NCBI RefSeq assembly: GCF_011039075.1
Contig: NZ_JAAKEG010000007.1
Coordinates: forward strand, 1 to 64,000
Reading direction: 5' to 3'
DNA from: Adlercreutzia sp. ZJ304
Lineage (GTDB): Bacteria > Actinomycetota > Coriobacteriia > Coriobacteriales > Eggerthellaceae
Length of the DNA: 64,000 nucleotides
Under the pieces are notes generated by a model. That model was not told where the DNA came from. It searched no databases and saw only the letters and a list, made by a program, of their open reading frames with translations. This document shows positions 8,285-16,977 of the stretch, piece by piece (the first letter of the stretch is position 1; each line of letters opens with the position of its first letter). Made by a program: the position numbers and the translations under genes.

Positions 8285-9241
8285 CTACCCCACCGTTATG
8301 GTGGTGCCCGTCTCGCCGCGTAAGCCCTCGGCTGCTTTTTCAAGAGACGTAATCAGTGCAGTACCCTTTGGATGTTCAGTTAGATACTCTATACATGCCT
8401 GCACCTTTGGAAGCATCGAACCTGGAGCAAATTGTCCTTCCTCGATATAAGAGCGCGCTTCCGAAACGCTCATGTGGTCAATATCTTGTTGATTTGGCTT
8501 GCCAAAATTAATGGCAACCTTTTCAACTGCCGTCAGAATAACGAGCATGTCTGCGTTAAAACCAGCTGCCAGCTTCGCACTGGTGCGGTCTTTGTCTATA
8601 ACAGCAGGAACGCCGTGATATGAATCGTCATATTCGAACACGGGAACGCCACCGCCACCCGCTGCTATAACCACATATCCGTCATCCATTAGGTCTTTGA
8701 TAGCGTCTATCTCTACAATGCGTTGCGGCTTTGGACTCGCAACCATCATTCTCCAACCACGACCCGCATCTTCGGCATATGTAGCGCCCGTTTCCTCTGC
8801 GCGCTGCTTTGCCTCTTCTTCGGTGAAAAATGGTCCGACTGGTTTAGTTGGATGCTGAAAAGCCGGGTCTTCTGGGTATACAACCGTTTGCGTCATAACG
8901 CATGCAGTAGAGCGAAGGATAGACCTGCGCTTCAATTCTCCCAAAAGCGCTTGGGAAAGCTGATAGCCAATGTAGCCTTGGCTCATAGCTCCGCACTCTG
9001 GAAACGGCATCTCCGGAATAGAGGAATCGCTTGTACTGGCTTCCGAAAACGCATTCGATATCATACCGACCTGCGGTCCATTGCCATGCGATACTACAAC
9101 ATTTATGCCTTCAGCTATCATATCTGCAATATGAACTGCGGTTTCTTCAACCAACTGAAGCTGTTCCTCGGGAGTGTTTCCCAGTGCATTACCGCCGAGC
9201 GCAATAACTACGCTTTTGCCATCGCCTTTTGCGTATGCCAA
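8285..9241 (-). CDS. arcC: Carbamate kinase
   Basis: Makes ATP from carbamoyl phosphate and ADP, the last step of the arginine deiminase pathway, in the cytoplasm. Diagnostic segments are VVIALGGNALG near the start, VVSHGNGPQVGM, QTVVYPEDPAFQHPTKPVGP, GGGGVPVF and VIDKDRTSAKLA, all standard for this amino-acid-kinase family. The start is taken as TTG at 9241, giving about 318 residues, near the usual 310. It has AAGGAAGGGG just upstream, and the longer frame to 9289 would start inside the argF terminator hairpin, so it is rejected. A GTG at 9250 is another possibility. Third gene of the arc operon. Confidence 0.95.
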   Translation of the reverse strand: MAYAKGDGKSVVIALGGNALGNTPEEQLQLVEETAVHIADMIAEGINVVVSHGNGPQVGMISNAFSEASTSDSSIPEMPFPECGAMSQGYIGYQLSQALLGELKRRSILRSTACVMTQTVVYPEDPAFQHPTKPVGPFFTEEEAKQRAEETGATYAEDAGRGWRMMVASPKPQRIVEIDAIKDLMDDGYVVIAAGGGGVPVFEYDDSYHGVPAVIDKDRTSAKLAAGFNADMLVILTAVEKVAINFGKPNQQDIDHMSVSEARSYIEEGQFAPGSMLPKVQACIEYLTEHPKGTALITSLEKAAEGLRGETGTTITVG

Positions 9242-9277
9242 CTGTATCACCCCTTCCTTTGTTGTGTTGGACAGAAC

Positions 9278-9313
9278 AAAGAGCCGCAAGACAACGCAAC
9301 CCTACGGCTCTTT
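9278..9313 (-). terminator. Hairpin between argF and arcC
   Basis: AAAGAGCCG (9278-9286) and CGGCTCTTT (9305-9313) form a perfect 9-bp stem, followed on the minus strand by a short G/T-rich tail (GTTCTG). It starts 6 nt after the argF stop. Probably a partial terminator setting the arcC dose, or an mRNA-processing hairpin. Confidence 0.6.
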
Positions 9314-9319
9314 CATTAA

Positions 9320-10315
9320 CTAGCGCATAGTTGCGTACATAACCGCCTTAATGCTGTGCATACGGTTTTCGGCTTCGTCAAACACTTTCGAACGACTAGA
9401 TTCAAATACCTCGTCGGCAACTTCCATTTCGGTAACGCCAAACTTCTCAGCGATATCAGCGCCGATTGTGGTGTTCGTGTCGTGGAAAGACGGTAAGCAA
9501 TGCATAAATATTGCATCCTCATCAGCCGTATCCATTATTTCTGTGGTTACACGATAAGGCTCTAGTTCTTTAATGCGCTTTGCCCAAAGCTCTTCGGGCT
9601 CGCCCATAGATACCCAAATGTCGGTATAGATAACCTTAGCGCCGCTAGCAGCCTCTTTGGGATCTTCTGTAAAGTGAACAGAGCCGCCCGTTTCCTTGCA
9701 AATTTCTTTGCAGGTATCTATTAGGCTAGCCTCGGGCTTCAAATCATCGGGACCACAACCGACGAAATGCATACCAAGTTTAGCGCACGTAACCATCAGT
9801 GAATTGCCCATATTGTTGCGGCAATCGCCAAAGAAGACAAACTTCAAACCCTTCAATCCCATTGGGAAGTTTTCTTCAATAGTCATCATGTCTGCAATCA
9901 TCTGCGTTGGATGGAATTTGTCGGTAAGACCATTCCAAACCGGAACGCCCGCAACACTAGCCAATTCCTCTACAAGCTCTTGGCTAAATCCGCGATATTC
10001 AATACCGTCGTAGAAGCGTCCAAGTACACGCCCGGTATCTTCAATAGACTCTTTTTTACCCATCTGAGAAGAGCCGGGATCTAGATAGGTTACACCCATA
10101 CCTAAATCGTAGCCCGCAACCTCAAACGAGCAGCGTGTGCGAGTAGAAGTCTTCTCAAACAGAAGTACAATATTTTTGCCCTCAAGGTAGCGATGCGGAA
10201 CGCCAGCCATCTTCAGGCTTTTAAACTCGCGTGAAAGCTTGATAAGGTAACGAATTTCATCTGGAGTAAAGTCGAGCAATTTCAAAAAGCTACGGCCACT
10301 AAGATTAACTGGCAT
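9320..10315 (-). CDS. arcB: Ornithine carbamoyltransferase (catabolic role by context)
   Basis: Converts citrulline and phosphate to ornithine and carbamoyl phosphate in the arginine deiminase pathway. The carbamoyl-phosphate site STRTR (in FEKTSTRTRCSFE), HPTQMIADMMT, the DIWVSMGE ornithine-side loop and the catalytic HCLPSFHD are all visible. The start is the ATG at 10315, with AGGAAAGGA upstream, giving 331 residues, the family's usual length; a longer frame reaching 10366 is not needed. It lies between arcA and arcC. No other arginine-biosynthesis gene is in the window, which supports a catabolic rather than anabolic role. Confidence 0.96.
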   Translation of the reverse strand: MPVNLSGRSFLKLLDFTPDEIRYLIKLSREFKSLKMAGVPHRYLEGKNIVLLFEKTSTRTRCSFEVAGYDLGMGVTYLDPGSSQMGKKESIEDTGRVLGRFYDGIEYRGFSQELVEELASVAGVPVWNGLTDKFHPTQMIADMMTIEENFPMGLKGLKFVFFGDCRNNMGNSLMVTCAKLGMHFVGCGPDDLKPEASLIDTCKEICKETGGSVHFTEDPKEAASGAKVIYTDIWVSMGEPEELWAKRIKELEPYRVTTEIMDTADEDAIFMHCLPSFHDTNTTIGADIAEKFGVTEMEVADEVFESSRSKVFDEAENRMHSIKAVMYATMR

Positions 10316-10419
10316 GTTAGTTCCTTTCCTAAAGGGTCTATTGACCCGATCAATACTGCGCCTCAACTAGTTTTCTACTAATCAGCACGGCACTACTTTC
10401 CAACTTCAAATAACGAATT

Positions 10420-10452
10420 GTTGCAGCTGTGTATAGGCATCGCAGCTGCAAC
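10420..10452 (-). terminator. Hairpin downstream of arcA
   Basis: GTTGCAGCTGTG (10420-10431) pairs with CGCAGCTGCAAC (10441-10452), a 12-bp stem with one wobble. It begins 8 nt after the arcA stop. There is no long U-run, so an intra-operon attenuator or message-stabilising element is as likely as a full terminator. Confidence 0.5.
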
Positions 10453-10459
10453 TAATTTA

Positions 10460-11683
10460 CTACTGATCTTCGCGCCAGATAGGCATGCTCATGCAGCGCG
10501 GACCACCACGACCACGTGACAGTTCAGCAGACGGCATCTCTAAAACGTTAATGCCTTCTTTACGCAGCACTTCGTTGGTAACGTTGTTGCGCTGATAAAC
10601 CACAACAGTACCCGGGCGCACGCATAAGGTGTTGCTGCCATCGTTCCACTGTTCACGCTCGGCAGCAATGCGATCGCCACCGCCGCATGGGATTAGCTTC
10701 ACTTTCTCGCCAACATACTCGGTAAGTACCTCTTCGAGAGTTTCATTGCGCTCGCGCACATGAATGCCGCCTTCACCATCAGGCTTAATTTCGAATACGG
10801 TCAGCGGACCCATAATGCCCGGATGAATGGTGAATTTGTCGTAGTCAATCTGAGTAAATACCGTATCAAGGTGCATAAACGCACGAGAGTTCGGAATATT
10901 GAATGCCAGAATTGTCTCTACAGGAGAAGTGTCTGAGTAGAAAATATTCTTCGCAATCTGATCAATAGCGTCGGGCTCGGTGCGCTGCGAAATACCAATA
11001 GCTAAGGTATTTTCGTTAATATTCAGTATGTCGCCGCCTTCAATGTGGAACGTATAATCGCGCTCATAGTATTGCGGCACGCTCTGATAATCTTTGTGGT
11101 ACTTGAAAATGTAATCGCCGTAGATAGTTTCCCTATTGCGGGTTTGCGAATACATACGATTAATAGATACGCCATTACCTATCATGGCAAATGGGTCGCG
11201 CGTGAAATAAAGATTTGGCATTGGCGCACATACCAATTTAGATGTGTCACTTACAAGATCTACCAGCGAATCGCTTTTATCGGTATGAAGTTCTTGCAGG
11301 TTAACACCCGCCATAGTTTTTTGCACCAAATCTTTATTAGCAGGATAGCTGTCGTTGATGTAATCATAAATGATCTTCTGATAACGCTCAGTGCGAATAC
11401 CTGCTTCAAAAATCCATTGCTTCAGGAATTTCTCGCGAAGTTCAGGATACTGATCTAGAACTTCAGCCATCAAATCTTCAAGATAAACTACCTCTACGCC
11501 TTCATCGCGAAGTATTTTCGCAAAGGCATCGTGCTCAGCCTGCGCCACCTCTAGAAATGGGATGTCGTCAAAGAGCAATTCCTCCAACGTATTCGGAGTA
11601 AGGTTCAAAAGCTCATCTCCGGGACGGTGAAGTAGAACCTTCTTCAGCGGCATGATCTCGCTTCTAACGTTCACGCCTGACAT
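10460..11683 (-). CDS. arcA: Arginine deiminase
   Basis: Hydrolyses arginine to citrulline and ammonia, the first step of the pathway; cytoplasmic. The 407 residues match the family length. FTRDPFAMIGNG, the HIEGGDIL loop, FMHLDTVFTQID and the C-terminal catalytic Cys (about residue 397, in RGGPRCMSMPIW) are all present, so the active site looks intact. GAGGTGG sits 4 nt before the ATG. It is the first gene of the arcA-arcB-arcC-carrier operon and is divergent from a PucR-like regulator, whose ATG is about 220 bp away, so the shared intergenic region probably holds the control sites. Confidence 0.97.
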   Translation of the reverse strand: MSGVNVRSEIMPLKKVLLHRPGDELLNLTPNTLEELLFDDIPFLEVAQAEHDAFAKILRDEGVEVVYLEDLMAEVLDQYPELREKFLKQWIFEAGIRTERYQKIIYDYINDSYPANKDLVQKTMAGVNLQELHTDKSDSLVDLVSDTSKLVCAPMPNLYFTRDPFAMIGNGVSINRMYSQTRNRETIYGDYIFKYHKDYQSVPQYYERDYTFHIEGGDILNINENTLAIGISQRTEPDAIDQIAKNIFYSDTSPVETILAFNIPNSRAFMHLDTVFTQIDYDKFTIHPGIMGPLTVFEIKPDGEGGIHVRERNETLEEVLTEYVGEKVKLIPCGGGDRIAAEREQWNDGSNTLCVRPGTVVVYQRNNVTNEVLRKEGINVLEMPSAELSRGRGGPRCMSMPIWREDQ

Positions 11684-11904
11684 GGTACCACCTCTTCTTT
11701 CTGGGATCGGTACTGATGATTTTGCGCCCGTTTAGACGCTATAACTATGCTTCAATTGTAGAAATCACTGGTTCTAATTACTATGTGTAAAGTAGCCATA
11801 TTTTCTTAAATTTTATGGTTATAATTAACATAAAATATTGGATTTTTAACGCGAAATAGCAAAGCGCGATACGAATAGGTAACGGTTTGGGGAGGCGCTT
11901 CATC

Positions 11905-13461
11905 ATGATGTTTCCGCTTGATATTATTGTTGGACTTTGTGAGCGTTCCAGCATTGCAGTACTAAAGCAACCGAAGCACCCCAATTCGCAATTTGGCTGG
12001 ATTTCCGCCATTCCGGATACAGAAAGCATCAGTTCAAAAACTGTAGGCAATACAGTATATGTTGTAGAAAATGTATCGTTTGCGCCCAAGAATGCAACAT
12101 GCGTAATAACACGCCCCGACCCCGATAAATCAAAATGGGACCAAAATTCCGACCACATTTTCATCAGTACCGACTTACCACCCATTACTGTGGCGGACAT
12201 CCTTCAACGCAGATTGGTAAATATAATTCAATGGAATGACAAAATGGCACAAATGTTAGAGGACGGCTGCATAAACCAAGATCTTCTAAAAGCTAGCGAA
12301 AGCGTGCTTAAATGCTATGTAGGTCTATCGGATTCCACCTTTTCGCACATTGCCCATACTCCCAATTTGCACCCACTAGATAAACACAGCCAATATTTTG
12401 TAGAACATGGATGTTACAGCCAAAAAACGGTTGACCAAATAAGACAAAGCGGACTTATGCATAAGTGGAATTCACAAGACTTCACAATAGCAAACAACGA
12501 TGAAAGCATATTGGACGGTTTTCCGTATGCCAGCCATGTTATAAAGCGCCATGGGCGCTACGCTGCACACTTAATAATGGTTTCCCCAACTCGCATAACA
12601 CCGCACTACATATTTCTATTCAATCTTCTTGCGAAAAAAGTTGAGGTATGCCTTTCGCGCTATTGGCGACTGGAAAACCCGCTTGAGCAACGATATACAT
12701 ATTTCCTAAAAGAAGTTTTAAGCGGCAACACATACGACAAAGCCGGTCTGGAAGAGCGCGCGCGTATGCACGGACTTCCCACAACTGGGCTATTCGAGAT
12801 ATGTGTCGCAAATAGTGCTTGGAAAACAATGCCAACCGAATATTTTGCAAGGCTTATACTTACAGAAATCCCCGAATGTAAAGTAGCTGTAAACGAAGAA
12901 AAAATCGTCGTGCTAATTTGCGCCGATTCAAATAAGCCGCAAAATTTAATTGACACCGAAAAGGCGCTTTGCAATCTGGCGCAGCGCATGGATGTAGAAA
13001 TTGGCGTATCTGACAGGTTCACGCATTTAAGTAAAGCCGATTTTGCGCTGGAAAAGGCGCGCATTGCACTAAATTATGGACACAGATATTCACAGCGCTA
13101 TATAGCATTTGAAGGTCAAGATACTGAAACAACAACAATGTATCGGTTCTATAGATACTTCCCATACTTCGCCACAGATCCTTTTGCGCATTCGGAAAAG
13201 TTTATCGCAAAGTTAATTGTCAGAGATAATCCTATAGCAGGCTTGCGCACAACCGACAAAACACGCGGCACCAACGATTACGAAATATTGCGTGTATACC
13301 TGCGCAGCGAAGGGCATATAAATATGGTGTGTGAAATTATGCACATGCATCGAAATACAGTTATGTACAGACTTAGCAAAATTAAGCAAGCTATCGGAGA
13401 AGACTTAGACAACGGCGATGTGCGTATGTATCTGCGAATACTTTATTTATTGTCCGATTGA
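11905..13461 (+). CDS. PucR-like transcriptional regulator, candidate regulator of the arginine operon
   Basis: About 518 residues. The last 70 carry the PucR C-terminal helix-turn-helix: LRVYLRSEGHINMVCEIMHM followed by HRNTVMYRLSKIKQAIG and a short leucine-rich end. The middle (about 250-400) resembles the GGDEF-like region of CdaR/PucR proteins (FEICVANSAW, AQRMDVEIGVSDRFTHLSKA, DFALEKARIAL). The N-terminal third was not recognised and may be the sensor. The ATG at 11905 (or 11908) is chosen because GGGGAGG lies 9 nt upstream; a TTG at 11887 precedes that site. Divergent from arcA, so it likely senses arginine or a related metabolite (inference). It overlaps the convergent K+ channel gene by 19 bp. 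Confidence 0.82.
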   Translation: MMFPLDIIVGLCERSSIAVLKQPKHPNSQFGWISAIPDTESISSKTVGNTVYVVENVSFAPKNATCVITRPDPDKSKWDQNSDHIFISTDLPPITVADILQRRLVNIIQWNDKMAQMLEDGCINQDLLKASESVLKCYVGLSDSTFSHIAHTPNLHPLDKHSQYFVEHGCYSQKTVDQIRQSGLMHKWNSQDFTIANNDESILDGFPYASHVIKRHGRYAAHLIMVSPTRITPHYIFLFNLLAKKVEVCLSRYWRLENPLEQRYTYFLKEVLSGNTYDKAGLEERARMHGLPTTGLFEICVANSAWKTMPTEYFARLILTEIPECKVAVNEEKIVVLICADSNKPQNLIDTEKALCNLAQRMDVEIGVSDRFTHLSKADFALEKARIALNYGHRYSQRYIAFEGQDTETTTMYRFYRYFPYFATDPFAHSEKFIAKLIVRDNPIAGLRTTDKTRGTNDYEILRVYLRSEGHINMVCEIMHMHRNTVMYRLSKIKQAIGEDLDNGDVRMYLRILYLLSD

Positions 13462-14345
13462 TTGCCAACATCATTTTCATCATCCGATGAACTGTCGTGC
13501 TTTTTACCACGCCTATTCACATTCTGAAATTCGGCAACAAAACCAGCTGAGAATATACCTCCGGGTATAGCTACCAGCGCCACCGATAAAAACATAATGA
13601 CAGAACCAATAGCACGCCCAAGCGGCGTTACAGGAGCAATATCACCATATCCTGTAGCAGTTATAGTAGTAACCGCCCAATAGACACCCGAAAGTAAATC
13701 GCTAAATTTGTCAGGCTGTACCGGATGCTCTATTTCATACATAACCACACTGGTGACAATTATCAACAAAGCAAGCACAAGAAAAGCCGCTATTATTTCA
13801 TGGCGACGTTTCTCTAATACGCGCCCTATAGTGCGAAGACCCCGCATATATCTGGATATCTTCACCAAACGAACCAAACGTACAATGTTTACAATTGTGC
13901 GCAGCGCAGGTGTCATAGGAATAAACCATGCTAATACGCTAGGGAAAAATGACAGCAAATCTATTATCCCCAGTGGCGAACATATATAGTGAAGGCGCGC
14001 TTTTGCCTTAGAGTTGTCCTCGAACACAATGTCGGCTACCCAAATACGAGCCAGATATTCCGCAAAGAAACATAACGTAGAGAAAGTATAAAACGCCGAA
14101 ATGGCACTAGATGTAAAAGAGTCTAGTCCAGACTGCGTAGATATAAACACCACTACGGCATTTAGCACTATTAATATGAACAGCGCACACCCAATAACTT
14201 TGCCTACAGCATTCGCGCACATAACACTTTCTAGCGCATAATATGTTTGGCGCTTTAAGTTTGAAACGCGGGCAAGCTTTGAACGACGCGTTTGTTTTTT
14301 CGTTTGCGCATCTTGGCTGTTTTGGTTGTCTTGCTCATCGGGCAT
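13443..14345 (-). CDS. Voltage-gated-like potassium channel
   Basis: About 300 residues with six hydrophobic helices (S1-S6). The fourth is arginine-rich, with IVRLVRLVKISRYMRGLRT, like a voltage sensor. The pore loop reads TTITATGYGDIAPVTPLG, containing the K+ selectivity filter TATGYGD. Both tails are hydrophilic; the N-terminus is rich in Gln/Asn/Asp and the C-terminus in Lys/Asp/Ser. It has no RCK/TrkA_N domain. It probably conducts K+ across the cytoplasmic membrane. It has its own start and is convergent with the PucR-like gene, so it is not part of the arginine operon. Confidence 0.92.
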   Translation of the reverse strand: MPDEQDNQNSQDAQTKKQTRRSKLARVSNLKRQTYYALESVMCANAVGKVIGCALFILIVLNAVVVFISTQSGLDSFTSSAISAFYTFSTLCFFAEYLARIWVADIVFEDNSKAKARLHYICSPLGIIDLLSFFPSVLAWFIPMTPALRTIVNIVRLVRLVKISRYMRGLRTIGRVLEKRRHEIIAAFLVLALLIIVTSVVMYEIEHPVQPDKFSDLLSGVYWAVTTITATGYGDIAPVTPLGRAIGSVIMFLSVALVAIPGGIFSAGFVAEFQNVNRRGKKHDSSSDDENDVGNQSDNK

Positions 14346-14535
14346 TCGCGAAACCCTTCCATCCTAGATAACATGCATTATATTAGTTGAAAGAGCTAAG
14401 CAAAATCATGTGAAGGGTATTACATACGCCGAGGAGGAATTCTAAAAGACATTTTTACTAAAGCAAAAGAGCAGCATTTTACAATAACGATATACTGATT
14501 TATGAATAATTGCTATACATACAAAGGAGCTCTCC

Positions 14536-15390
14536 ATGCATGCCGAGCAGCATAGTCTTATTACCGCGCAAGATTGGAACAATGCATGGAAAGCATCTTG
14601 GGCAAATCGCGCAGAACCACATGGGTCAACTTATTGGAATACGCGCGCCAAGACATTCGGAGGAAAAGATTCGCCCGGTTCATACACTGGTCAATTTTTA
14701 GAGCTTGCAGAAATATTGCCAGAAGAATCGGTGTTCGATATGGGATGCGGCACGGGCAACTTATCTGTACCTTTAGGCACCGCAGGTCATAATGTACTTG
14801 CAGCAGATTTCTCATCTGTAATGCTAAATCGCCTTAATGAAAACTTGCAAAAACACGATATAGCATGCGTAAAAACAACATTGCTGTCATGGGAAGACAA
14901 TTGGCAAGAATGTGGAATACTGCCAGAAAGCTACGATGTATGCGTGGCATCTCGCTCTATTGCCACATCCGATCTTGCAGATTCACTTGCCAAACTTACC
15001 ACCATTGCCAAGCGGCGTGTTTGCGTAACATTGGCACATGGTGCATCCCCTCGAATAGATGACAAACTTCTTCGCGATATGGGAATTGAAGTACCACCCA
15101 ATTACGATTTTGTCTACGCCATCGCCATACTTAAAGCACAGGGGTTTATTCCTGAACTTAGATATATACCCACCGAGCGCCGTGACTATTTTACGGACAA
15201 AGAAGAGGCTGTCGAAAAATACTCCGAGATGATTACAACTGCCGTCGGCAACAATTCACCCAAGCTTCCAGATGCATTAGAACGCTTGCCTAAATGGCTT
15301 GATCAAAATTTAGAAAGTCAAGACGGCATGCTTACATTAAAACATCCGCGGCAAGTGCCTTGGGCATTTATCTCTTGGAATAAGTTCTAA
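14536..15390 (+). CDS. Class I SAM-dependent methyltransferase
   Basis: About 284 residues with a Rossmann methyltransferase fold. Motif I is VFDMGCGTGNLSVPLG (about residues 73-88), then the acidic strand-end VLAADFSSVMLNRL. A later CVTLAHGASPRID segment is the region after motif III. The N-terminal WNNAWKASWANRAEPHGSTY resembles small-molecule methyltransferases of anaerobes. The substrate is unknown. AAAGGAG lies 6 nt before the ATG. It is followed 30 bp on by ogt on the same strand. The sequence gives no hint of metal-corrinoid or tRNA specificity. Confidence 0.85.
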   Translation: MHAEQHSLITAQDWNNAWKASWANRAEPHGSTYWNTRAKTFGGKDSPGSYTGQFLELAEILPEESVFDMGCGTGNLSVPLGTAGHNVLAADFSSVMLNRLNENLQKHDIACVKTTLLSWEDNWQECGILPESYDVCVASRSIATSDLADSLAKLTTIAKRRVCVTLAHGASPRIDDKLLRDMGIEVPPNYDFVYAIAILKAQGFIPELRYIPTERRDYFTDKEEAVEKYSEMITTAVGNNSPKLPDALERLPKWLDQNLESQDGMLTLKHPRQVPWAFISWNKF

Positions 15391-15420
15391 ACAAAAGCAA
15401 AGCATTCTGATGGGGGTAAA

Positions 15421-15975
15421 ATGGTTGAATTTCAAATATATGAAAGCGTCTATAAGAGCGAAATGCTTGGCGATATAACTGTAGCCAGCGATGGCAAAAA
15501 TATAGTTGGACTATGGCTTTCAGGACAAAAGTATTTTGAAGCAACCATAGAAGGCACCACAAAGTCTGGCGACGAATTGCCCGTTATAAAAAAGACGAAG
15601 AAATGGCTGGACAGCTATTTCGCTGGCGAAAATCCACCTATAAGCGACTTACCCCTAGCTCCTAATGGTAGTACTTTTCGCAAGCGCGTATGGAAAAAAC
15701 TTTGCGCCATTGCGTATGGGCAAACCCGCACTTACGGTGATATTGCCGCCGAATTGGCGCGCGAAGATGGCAAAACACGAATGTCAGCACAGGCGGTAGG
15801 CGGCGCTGTTGGGCATAACCCCATATCTATAATAATTCCCTGCCACCGTGTAGTAGGAGCAAACGGCAATCTTACCGGTTATGCCGGCGGAATAGATAAA
15901 AAGATATACCTATTAAAACACGAAGGCGCCTACACTCAAAACATGTTTGCGCCAAAAACTGGTACTGCTCTGTAA
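15421..15975 (+). CDS. ogt: Methylated-DNA--[protein]-cysteine S-methyltransferase
   Basis: Repairs O6-alkylguanine by moving the alkyl group to its own cysteine. The active-site motif PCHRV (C about 141) lies in SIIIPCHRVVGANGNLTGYAGG, and the helix-turn-helix-like FRKRVWKKLCAIAYGQTRTYG precedes it. About 184 residues, the size of stand-alone Ogt proteins; no Ada metal-binding domain. A GGGGG-type ribosome site (TGGGGGTAAAATG) precedes the ATG. It is probably co-transcribed with the methyltransferase upstream and the DUF554 gene downstream, both about 25-30 bp away. Confidence 0.95.
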   Translation: MVEFQIYESVYKSEMLGDITVASDGKNIVGLWLSGQKYFEATIEGTTKSGDELPVIKKTKKWLDSYFAGENPPISDLPLAPNGSTFRKRVWKKLCAIAYGQTRTYGDIAAELAREDGKTRMSAQAVGGAVGHNPISIIIPCHRVVGANGNLTGYAGGIDKKIYLLKHEGAYTQNMFAPKTGTAL

Positions 15976-15999
15976 ACCTCGAAAGCGATAGAAAGCAAA

Positions 16000-16713
16000 A
16001 TGATAGGAACAATAGCCAACACGATTGCAATTATTATAGGGTCAATCATAGGCAGCGCCGCCAAACGTGGATTAGGGCAGCGCTATCAAGACATATTATT
16101 TGCAGCCATGGGCTTGGCAGCAGTAGGCATAGGCATTAATGCGGTTGTAGTAGGTATGGCAGATAGCATATATCCGGTACTGTTTATCGCAAGTCTAGCT
16201 ATTGGAGGCGTTATAGGAACTGGGCTAGATATATCTGGGCGGTTCGACAAACTTGTGTCAAAGCATTCAAAACAAGACAGTGAAGGGAAAAACCTATCGC
16301 AAGGTCTTTCAACTGCCATAATGCTATTTTGCTTCGGTACGCTTTCCATATTGGGTCCAATAAATAGCGCACTATACGGCGACGAAACCTACCTATTCAC
16401 TAATGCTACGCTAGATTTTGTAACATCTATGGTGCTTGCATCGTCATTTGGAATAGGCATTGCGCTTGCCGCAGTCGTTCTATTTTGCTGGCAAGGAGCC
16501 ATTTTTCTATTAGCCAATCAATTAGCACCACTACTTACTTCGCAGCTTATGTGCGAGATAACAATCGTTGGCGGCTTTCTCATATTGGCATCAGGATTAG
16601 GAATTTTGAAAATAAAAGATATTCCCACAATGAATTTACTGCCCGCTTTATTCGTACCGCCAATCTGGTTTGCGGCAATTTCGCTAGCGTCAAATTTTGG
16701 GCTTACTTTTTAA
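16000..16713 (+). CDS. DUF554 family membrane protein
   Basis: About 237 residues with six or seven membrane helices. The N-terminus IGTIANTIAIIIGSIIGSAA and the GLAAVGIGINAV, GVIGTGLDISGRFDKLV and FCFGTLSILGPINSALYGDE segments are typical of DUF554 (YdfK-like) proteins. Function unknown for the family; transport is a guess. It follows ogt by 24 bp on the same strand. The region after it (16714-16977) holds a short palindrome GCTGCGCAGC and a TTTTTT run near 16792, possibly a weak terminator, but the pieces do not form a convincing hairpin. Confidence 0.88.
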   Translation: MIGTIANTIAIIIGSIIGSAAKRGLGQRYQDILFAAMGLAAVGIGINAVVVGMADSIYPVLFIASLAIGGVIGTGLDISGRFDKLVSKHSKQDSEGKNLSQGLSTAIMLFCFGTLSILGPINSALYGDETYLFTNATLDFVTSMVLASSFGIGIALAAVVLFCWQGAIFLLANQLAPLLTSQLMCEITIVGGFLILASGLGILKIKDIPTMNLLPALFVPPIWFAAISLASNFGLTF

Positions 16714-16977
16714 GGGCACATATCGGATGCATAAAATCGAAGAAGAATTATGTTCTGAAGCTGCGCAGCCTTCGCTCCACCCTCCTTCGGTTTTTTGATG
16801 CAATATATATCAGGATACAGCAACTTAACAATTCTCTGAACTGGGCTTTGCAACCAGTGGGCGCATTAAATCACTTAAAAAGATGCCAAAAGTTTATGGC
16901 GCGCCACCAATGTATAAACTAATGTAGTCGCATCGGCAGCCGAATAAACTGAAACACCGAAGCAAGAAAGGCAACAA

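Noticed and set aside
9242-9289. Longer N-terminus for carbamate kinase
   Set aside because: It would start inside the argF terminator hairpin and adds 16 residues absent from the family.
14434-14455. GAGGAGGAATTC as a ribosome site of a small gene
   Set aside because: No start codon with a sensible frame follows at the right distance.
16757-16797. Terminator after the DUF554 gene
   Set aside because: A T-run and a short palindrome are present, but they are too far apart to form one terminator hairpin.
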